Of a stretch of DNA of 64,000 bases, positions 57,696 to 64,000 are shown in pieces. The notes beneath the pieces were generated by a model. The model saw only the letters and a list, made by a program, of their open reading frames with translations. It was not told the origin of the DNA and searched no databases. A program made the translations under genes and the position numbers. The DNA is from Tieghemostelium lacteum (Eukaryota; Evosea; Eumycetozoa; Dictyosteliales; Raperosteliaceae), in assembly GCA_001606155.1 (NCBI GenBank), contig LODT01000011.1, forward strand, positions 62,001 through 126,000. Reading direction: 5' to 3'. The stretch's first letter is position 1; each line of letters starts with the position of its first letter.

Positions 57696-59654
57696 ATGCA
57701 AAAATTATTATTATCGAGTTCAGTGTTTACTCTTCTTCTATCTTGTATTTTATATTTAATTTTTTTCAAAAACAACAGCACCACTACCACAACAGATATT
57801 TTTAGTGATAATAATAAAAATATACACAAAGTAATTACTAGTATGGATCCATCATCATTATCAAATGCACATGAGTGTAAAGTAACATCATTGAAATTGG
57901 TATTGGAAGTCGATTTCAAAGATTCACAATTAAAGGGTTACGTAGAGGTATTTTCACAGATTCTTAAAGATGGTGTAGAGTATTTGGCATTGGATACCAA
58001 TAAATTAAATGTAGTTGGTGTTAAAGATAATTGTTCAAATGCTTTGCAATGGAAGTTTGGTGTTGAACATGAGGTCTTTGGTAAACAATTGTTGGTTAAT
58101 ATTCCTGAGAACCTTAGGGTTTCAGGAAAGGAATTCTCAGCTAGAGTTTATTATAATACCACTGCTGCCTCTGTTGCTTTGCAATGGTTGACTCCTGAGC
58201 AAACTGCTGATAAGAAACACCCATATCTGTTCAGTCAGTGTCAGGCTATTCATGCACGTTCCTTGGTTCCATGTCAAGACACACCATCGAATAAGATTAA
58301 ATATCAAGCTGAGGTTACAGTTGCAAAGGAGTTGACTGCATTAATGTCTGCATTGTCAACTGGTAAGACTGAAGGATCTACTACATCAACTTATACATTT
58401 ACACAAGAGATTCCAGTACCAACTTATCTGATTGCTATCGTTGCAGGTCAATTAGAGAGCAGAGAGATTGGACCACGTACTAAGGTATGGTCTGAACCAT
58501 CCATGGTTGATGCAGGTGCCTATGAATTTGCAAATACTGAAAAGTTTATTGCCATTGGTGAGGATCTCTTGACTCCTTATGTCTGGGGAAGATATGATAT
58601 CTTATTGCTACCACCTTCATTCCCATACGGTGGTATGGAGAATCCTCTATTGACATTTGTAACCCCAACTCTTTTAGCTGGTGACAGATCCCTAGAGAAT
58701 GTAGTTGCACATGAAATTGCTCATTCATGGACTGGTAATTTGGTAACAAACAAATGGTGGTCTGAATTCTTTTTAAATGAAGGTTTCACTGTTTTTGTAG
58801 AGAGAAAGATCATTTCACGTATCTACGGTGAAGAAATGTTTGATTTTGAGGCTATGAATGGTCTAAAACATCTCCATGATGATATCCAACAATTTGGTGA
58901 TACCAATCCTCTAACTGCTTTGAAACCACATTTGGAAGGTATCGATCCAGATGATGCCTTCTCATCAGTCCCATATGAAAAAGGTTTCAATTTGTTAGCT
59001 TATCTTCAATCTCTTGTAGGTGTTAAGGAATTTGAACAATGGTTGAAACTATACATTACCAAATTCGCCTACCAATCTATTGTAGCTGACCAGATGAAAG
59101 AATTCTTTATTGAACATTTTACTCAACTTGGAAAAGCTCAAGAGATCTCTGTAGTCGATTGGGACGGTTGGTTCAATAAACCTGGTATGCCAATCCAACA
59201 AGTTCACTTCCACTCTGAAGCAGCCACTAAAGCCAAAGAATTAGCTCAACAATGGTTTGAGGGTAAAGAGCTCAATCAACTATCTGATGGAATCAAGAAT
59301 TTCAAAACTCAACAGATTATCTTGTTTATGGATACTCTATTGACTCTCACTGAAAAGTCACCATTGTCCAAAGAAACTCTAGAGTTAATGGACAGCTTCT
59401 ACCATTTCACTCAAACTCAAAACTCTGAATACAAAGCCAAATGGTATACCCTATGTCTTAGACAAGGTTTGGATAGAATCCAACCAAAAGTTGTTGAATT
59501 CCTAGTTTCTCAAGGTCGTATGAAATTTGTTAGACCTCTCTATCGTGAATTAAATCATAAAAACTCTGAATTGGCAAAATCAACTTTTGTCAAACACCAA
59601 AAACAATATCATTCCATTGCCTCAAAAATGGTTGCTAAAGATTTAAATATTTAG
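57696..59654 (+). CDS. lkhA: Leukotriene A4 hydrolase / M1 aminopeptidase
   Basis: 652 residues from the ATG at 57696, or 603 from the in-frame ATG at 57843 ([14 protein letters not shown]), which is where LTA4H homologues normally start. The beta-rich N domain leads to the M1 catalytic domain with the exopeptidase motif PYGGMENP and the zinc site HEIAHSW-x(n)-NEGFTVF (HExxH-x18-E, around residues 338-361). A helical C domain ends the protein. The family hydrolyses leukotriene A4 and trims N-terminal residues. The 49-residue extension starts [24 protein letters not shown], which would be a signal anchor. Either the enzyme is membrane-tethered or this is a 5' leader and translation begins at 57843. 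Confidence 0.9.
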   Translation: MQKLLLSSSVFTLLLSCILYLIFFKNNSTTTTTDIFSDNNKNIHKVITSMDPSSLSNAHECKVTSLKLVLEVDFKDSQLKGYVEVFSQILKDGVEYLALDTNKLNVVGVKDNCSNALQWKFGVEHEVFGKQLLVNIPENLRVSGKEFSARVYYNTTAASVALQWLTPEQTADKKHPYLFSQCQAIHARSLVPCQDTPSNKIKYQAEVTVAKELTALMSALSTGKTEGSTTSTYTFTQEIPVPTYLIAIVAGQLESREIGPRTKVWSEPSMVDAGAYEFANTEKFIAIGEDLLTPYVWGRYDILLLPPSFPYGGMENPLLTFVTPTLLAGDRSLENVVAHEIAHSWTGNLVTNKWWSEFFLNEGFTVFVERKIISRIYGEEMFDFEAMNGLKHLHDDIQQFGDTNPLTALKPHLEGIDPDDAFSSVPYEKGFNLLAYLQSLVGVKEFEQWLKLYITKFAYQSIVADQMKEFFIEHFTQLGKAQEISVVDWDGWFNKPGMPIQQVHFHSEAATKAKELAQQWFEGKELNQLSDGIKNFKTQQIILFMDTLLTLTEKSPLSKETLELMDSFYHFTQTQNSEYKAKWYTLCLRQGLDRIQPKVVEFLVSQGRMKFVRPLYRELNHKNSELAKSTFVKHQKQYHSIASKMVAKDLNI

Positions 59655-60276
59655 TAATTAAAATAAATTATAGAATAGATAGTATCACATTTAAATTATA
59701 AAACCAAAATCATTTATATTTAATATTAATATTAAATTATAATAATTAAAGTTAGATTGTATAGATATATATATTGTTTAAAACATGGTTTAAAATTTTT
59801 ATTGAGAATTTCTCAAATTTTTAAAAACCATAAATAATCATACAATTTTTAAATAGTTCAATATATAATTTTAAAATAAGTAAGAATAGCAAGAACTCCT
59901 TACAGCAATCTAAATGATCTTTTTTCTCCAAAAAAAACAAACCTTGAGTTCTGTCTAAAATTATTCTTTTTTTTTAAATTAATGATTAACCTTGTCAAAA
60001 GTTTTGGGTATATGCGTGCCAATAATGTAAACTAAAATATATAAATAAAATAACTTATACAACTGATTGCCATTTTAGCGTATTGCTAATTATACAAGCC
60101 AAATAAAAAAAGTATATGAATGACAAAAAAAAACTTAAAATGTATTGAAAAAATCATATTTTATCATTTAATTAAATTTCATCAAAGAAATTATTTTTTA
60201 ATAATAATAATTCTTTTTTTTTTTAAATTTTTAGCAATTTAGTTTATATTAAGAGTTCTTATTAAATTAAAATACA
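59655..60276. other. Intergenic between LTA4H and YJU2
   Basis: 622 bp, no ORF of note. It contains the candidate small RNA listed separately (about 59837-59919) and T runs before YJU2. Confidence 0.5.
59837..59925 (+). ncRNA. Candidate dictyostelid Class I small RNA
   Basis: The 11-mer CCTTACAGCAA at 59898-59908 is identical to the conserved motif described for Dictyostelium Class I RNAs. A T6 run at 59920-59925 could end Pol III transcription 12 nt later. ATCAT (59837-59841) could pair with ATGAT (59914-59918) to close a terminal stem. ACCATAA just upstream is a poor match to the DUSE promoter word and is too close. The motif is exact, but the stem is short and the predicted length (about 83 nt) exceeds the usual 42-65 nt, so this is only a candidate. 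Confidence 0.25.
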
Positions 60277-61161
60277 ATGGGTGAACGTAAAGTTATTAGT
60301 AAATATTATCCACCAGACTTTGATCCTAGTAAAATTGCTAAAACTAAGGTTAAGAAATCACAATATACCAAGGTTACTACAATGTTACCAATGAGTATTC
60401 GTTGTAATACTTGTGGTGAATATATAGGAAGAGGAACTAAATTTAATGCAAAAAAAGAGACTGTAATAGGAGAGGATTATCTAGGATTGAAAATCTATAG
60501 ATTCTTTATACGGTGTAAAAAGTGTGCTGCTGAATTAACTATAAAGACAGATCCAAAGAACTCACAATACATTTGTGAATTTGGTGCGACAAAGAACTAT
60601 GAACCCTGGTTAGAGTCAACGGATGAGAAGGAAGAAAGACTTAATAAAGAAGCTGAAGAAAAACAAGATGCAATGAAAGCCTTAGAAAATAGGAGTTTGG
60701 AATCAAAAAGAGAAATGGAAAGATTAGAAGAACTTGAGGATTTAAAAGCACAAAGTGCGAGAAAAGCTGAAATTGATATCACACAAATTCTAGAAAATTC
60801 AATTAAAAAACAACAGGAGCTTGAAAGAGAAATAGAAATTGAAGAGGAAAAGATTATCAATGAAGTTTTTAGAAATAGAGAAAATCTAGTTTCTCTAGAT
60901 GATGGTTCATCTACAAAATCATCTGCAACTCAAATTAAAAGAATAGATAATAGTAGTGATAAATTTTCAAGTTTATTTAGTAATGGTAGTAAGAATATAG
61001 ATAATAGTACTAGTAATGATAATAATGTAATCAAAGAACCAAATAGTAAATTTAAAACTTTAGATAATATAAAAGTACTAGTTTCAAAAAAAGTTGAAGA
61101 TGAAAAACCTAAAGGTTTATCTTTGATGGCCAATTATTCATCAGATGAAGAAGATGATTAG
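60277..61161 (+). CDS. YJU2: Splicing factor YJU2/CWC16 (CCDC94)
   Basis: 294 residues, single exon. Starts MGERKVISKYYPPDFDPSKI, the family's signature start. The N-terminal domain has MLPMSIRCNTCGEYIGRGTKF (C-x2-C) and FFIRCKKCAAELTI (second C-x2-C), a zinc-ribbon, followed by DPKNSQYICEFGATKNYEPW. A coiled coil (about 112-205) and a Ser/Asn-rich tail ending in an acidic DEEDD follow. Family role: a first-step factor of the spliceosome linked to the Prp19 complex, in the nucleus. The ATG sits in an A-rich leader. Confidence 0.95.
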   Translation: MGERKVISKYYPPDFDPSKIAKTKVKKSQYTKVTTMLPMSIRCNTCGEYIGRGTKFNAKKETVIGEDYLGLKIYRFFIRCKKCAAELTIKTDPKNSQYICEFGATKNYEPWLESTDEKEERLNKEAEEKQDAMKALENRSLESKREMERLEELEDLKAQSARKAEIDITQILENSIKKQQELEREIEIEEEKIINEVFRNRENLVSLDDGSSTKSSATQIKRIDNSSDKFSSLFSNGSKNIDNSTSNDNNVIKEPNSKFKTLDNIKVLVSKKVEDEKPKGLSLMANYSSDEEDD

Positions 61162-61237
61162 GATAATAAAAACAGATATTATTTATTCGATTCTGGATTG
61201 GTTTTGTATATGTACATTTTAAAATATTATACCTTCT

Positions 61238-62710
61238 TTACTGACCTTGGAAACTTGAAGGTGCATTATCTGAACCATCTTCATCCATAGAATCAACATT
61301 ATGTGAATCAGATAGTTCATCATCATCATCCTCATCTAGAGGTCTATGACCCATTCTCTCTAAAAAGGTCATGGGTTTATTAGTAATTTGTGAGACATTT
61401 GGTGAAGGTTGAGGTGTATGTTGAAGTGGATTAATAGGTTGAATTTGTTGTTGACTTGGATTTCTATGTACATTTTGTATTGGTTGTTGAATTGGTTGTT
61501 GTGCTTGTGGTTGAGGTGGTTGAATATCCATTTGATCATCAAAATTATCAAAACCACCAAAGTTATCATTATTTGAGAGTTGCGAAGTTGAATGTTGATG
61601 TTGATGATGAATATTACTATTATAACTATTTGGAGTTCTATTTTGACTAGTGTTTGTATACTGTTGATTTGAATTATTATTATTGTTATTATTATAAGAG
61701 TATGATTTGTTTTGGTATGATGATGAAGACTGTTGTTGTTGTTGTTGTTGTTGCTGTTGATTAGTTGAACTTTGTGAAGATGGTTGTGAACTTGGCATTA
61801 ATATAGTAGCAATTACAAAATCAATTTCAAAGTTTTGTGTCAATTTAAAGTGAATATGAAAAGGATCACCAGACTGCGATATATACATATCAATACCACT
61901 ATTCATTGAGTCACAATATGCCATAATAGTCTTTAAATCCTTAAATGAAAATGAAATCTCTGTATTTGAACCATCTGTTAAATATTGATCAAAATCTGCA
62001 TAATCTATATTAACTTCAGTCTGTAATGACTTTATATTTGATGATTCTATTTAATATTAGTACAAACTTCAAAATTTTATAAACACAATTTATAAACAAA
62101 TATACATACTTTTTGGAGAATCTGAATAACTTCTAAGAATAAAACGATCTTTTTGAATTTGAAATGAAATTTCTTCTAAAGTACCAGAGAAAAAGGAAAG
62201 ACAATCGTTTAAGACTTTAGGTTTAACTGACAGTCTGTGAGGTGTGTTTTTTGAATAGAGTGCATTGGAACATGTTGCCAATTCACAATTGACACCATAA
62301 TGTTTTTGTATATTATTTTTACATAGCATGTGAAAATTAACCTTATTATTATCAGATGAGATGTTAATTGCACATTTCTCTACATTTTTTATAGATGAAA
62401 ACATCTGATAACATTGCTTAGCTCTAAGTTTATATTGCATTCCAAATGATTGTTCAACTTCATGATAGGCTTCTAAAAATCCATATTGCATATTAACTTC
62501 CACATAAGTTGATTTTGCTGAATTTACTGTTATAAATTTAATCTAATATAGATTGGTTCCAATGGTTAGTTATTCATAATAATTAAATTAAATAAAGTTA
62601 CTTACTGATTCTTCTGTAGCTTGTATATATAAATCTTCTCCAATCTTTGATAGACATTGTAAAGTTTTTGCAAACTGTTTAATATATCTAGGTGCTATAA
62701 TTAATTGCAT
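61238..62710 (-). CDS. RAD9: RAD9 (9-1-1 checkpoint clamp subunit)
   Basis: Three exons, 62710-62606, 62542-62110 and 62046-61238, join in phases 0 and 1 to 448 residues (donors GTAAGT and GTATGT). The PCNA-like N-terminal 260 residues keep RAD9 landmarks: an APRYIKQFAKTLQCLSKIGEDLYIQ-like start split in the first exon, VEKCAINI, FILRSYSDSPK, and FVIATILMPS at the end of the clamp fold. The remaining 190 residues are a disordered Gln/Asn tail with an acidic end (DEDDDDELSD), the usual place for kinase phosphorylation and TopBP1 docking. Family role: with RAD1 and HUS1 it forms the clamp loaded at DNA damage. The tail is much richer in Q and N than in animals. Confidence 0.88.
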
Positions 62711-62837
62711 TTGTAAATTTGATGTAAAATGAAATAAAAATGAAATTTTTTTTAAATATCATAACAGTAAAAAAATTTTTTCTTTTTTCTAAGAATATTA
62801 ATATTTTCAATTTACAAAGGGATTAATCAGATAATGT

Positions 62838-64000
62838 TTATTTTTGAGATAATTGCTCTTTTAGAAGATTAATTTCTTTCTTTAGGAATATAATTTCATT
62901 GTCTCTTTCTTTTAAGAGTAATAGAAGAGTAGATTTATCGAGAGATTCTAGATTGACAGACGTACTTTTAGATTTTAGTAAGAGTGATAAATGATTTTGA
63001 AGAATTTCATGACAGGAAGGTCTCATTGATGGATCCTTGTTGGTTAGTAGTAAAATGAAATTGGATTCGTATGGATACATTTCAACAAATTGTGATGGTA
63101 GAATTCCCTTTTTAAGATTACCTATATGAATAGCTCTTTCAGATTCAGTCTCAAATGGACATAGTAGTTCAAAGAGAATGATACCACAACTGTATATATC
63201 AACTTTGTTACTGTAGGTTGAACTATTTAATTGTTCTGGACTTGCATAGGTTAATGTACCTATATTACTAGTATTATTTACAATTCTCATAAGTGAATTA
63301 TTCAAATCCACTTGAGCAAGTTTACTATTTAATCCTTCTGATGATGACCTTATATTCGGTGGTGATGCAACTGAATCACCATTACCTCCACTACCATTAC
63401 TATTCAATACCGATGAGATATCTTTTGCCAATCCAAAATCACCAATTTTTATAACATTATGATTTTGTATAAAGATATTTGCTGGTTTTATATCTCTGTG
63501 GATTATATTCATTGAATGTATATACTGAATACCTGAGATTATCTGTTGAAAAAGTCCTATAATCCACGGCTTGGGTTGGCTTTTAAATGATGGTTGATTT
63601 ATAAGTTCTCTCAATGTATTACCATCACAATACTGTGTTTGAATATACAATGAATATCTAACTCTAAACTGCTGCTGTTGTTGTTGATGTTGCTGTTGTT
63701 GAGGTTGAGAAGGAATGTACTTCTTTTTCTTTTTGTTCTTTTTGTGTATAAAATTATTATCAAAACTTTCATTGTCATAAGAAAATGAAACCGAAGGTAC
63801 TGATGAGTTGGATTTTGACAGACCAGCAGGAGGCATATAAGGTATAATAGATCTTGTCAATGGCTGTATAGATGGTGATTTAAATGTATTTATAGAATTA
63901 TCAGATTGTTCATCAACAGTTTCAGTAACATCTAGGTCTTCATCATTCTCAGTGATATCTAAATCATTAGTATCAGTAAATGAATAGTTATCATTGGTAT
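62838..64000 (-). CDS. eIF2-alpha-kinase-like protein kinase, C-terminal part
   Basis: The frame stays open to the right edge, so the N-terminal lobe start and any upstream domains lie outside the window. An acidic, low-complexity segment (DLDITENDEDLDVTETVDEQ) is followed by basic Lys and Gln runs, then LYIQTQYCDGNTLRELI. This acidic insert before the YIQ-QYC strand is typical of eIF2-alpha kinases. The C-lobe is complete: HRDIKPANIF, GDFGLA, an activation-loop insert, TLTYASPEQL, KVDIYSCGIILFELLCPF, and DPSMRPSCHEIL. A short Leu-zipper-like helix closes the protein (KSTLLLLLKERDNEIIFLKKEINLLKEQLS). Dictyostelids have ifkA-C; which one this is cannot be told. The gene ends about 128 bp from RAD9. 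Confidence 0.85.
   Translation of the reverse strand, partial: TNDNYSFTDTNDLDITENDEDLDVTETVDEQSDNSINTFKSPSIQPLTRSIIPYMPPAGLSKSNSSVPSVSFSYDNESFDNNFIHKKNKKKKKYIPSQPQQQQHQQQQQQFRVRYSLYIQTQYCDGNTLRELINQPSFKSQPKPWIIGLFQQIISGIQYIHSMNIIHRDIKPANIFIQNHNVIKIGDFGLAKDISSVLNSNGSGGNGDSVASPPNIRSSSEGLNSKLAQVDLNNSLMRIVNNTSNIGTLTYASPEQLNSSTYSNKVDIYSCGIILFELLCPFETESERAIHIGNLKKGILPSQFVEMYPYESNFILLLTNKDPSMRPSCHEILQNHLSLLLKSKSTSVNLESLDKSTLLLLLKERDNEIIFLKKEINLLKEQLSQK

Noticed and set aside
1-64000. CRISPR arrays, bacterial operons, riboswitches, rRNA
   Set aside because: No regularly spaced repeats, Shine-Dalgarno sites, or rRNA-like segments were seen. Spliced AT-rich genes show that the DNA is eukaryotic nuclear.

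Overview
The window is nuclear DNA of a dictyostelid social amoeba. The DNA is very AT-rich, genes are compact with short GT-AG introns (about 40-140 nt), intergenic gaps are full of A and T runs, and proteins carry Q, N, S and T tracts. A G-alpha subunit very close to Dictyostelium G-alpha-5, FNIP/F-box-like proteins, and poly(A)-tailed LINE fragments support this. Species cannot be fixed from the sequence, but it is probably not D. discoideum itself.

Layout. 1-2.7 kb: 3' end of a RhoGAP gene. 2.8-6.5 kb: a four-exon gene with a Cys-rich start and F-box-like region (paralogue A). 6.8-7.3 kb: SUMO. 7.7-12.6 kb: a giant coiled-coil protein. 12.9-15.7 kb: a transposon patch (Ty3/gypsy fossil, two LINE pieces, a SINE-like insert, a hairpin repeat). 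15.9-25 kb: DIS3L-type exoribonuclease, a mitochondrial Mrr/RRG7-like protein, a G-alpha subunit, and two unrecognised genes. 25.4-27.1 kb: a three-RRM protein behind a 2.9-kb gene-free stretch. 30-34.2 kb: NPC1. 35.5-37.9 kb: an E3 ligase joining an RBR-like RING1-IBR to a MYCBP2-type RING-Cys-relay module. 38-41.9 kb: a four-pass membrane protein, a WH2/proline-rich actin protein, a small secreted protein and gamma-SNAP. 42.6-52 kb: a second transposon patch that encloses paralogue B (45.4-49.1 kb). 52.7-62.7 kb: an MFS transporter, a SCYL2-type pseudokinase, leukotriene A4 hydrolase, YJU2 and RAD9. 62.8 kb to the end: C-terminal part of an eIF2-alpha-kinase-like protein.

There are no operons. 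Several divergent pairs share short promoters (SUMO/coiled coil, DIS3L/RRG7-like, SCYL2/LTA4H). The most unusual items are the hybrid E3 ligase, the pair of roughly 1150-residue paralogues with identical intron phases, a roughly 115-bp SINE-like repeat with a tRNA A-box that has jumped into LINE copies, and a candidate Class I small RNA downstream of LTA4H. Two host genes (NPC1 and the small secreted protein) show a one-base frame discontinuity that should be checked in raw reads.
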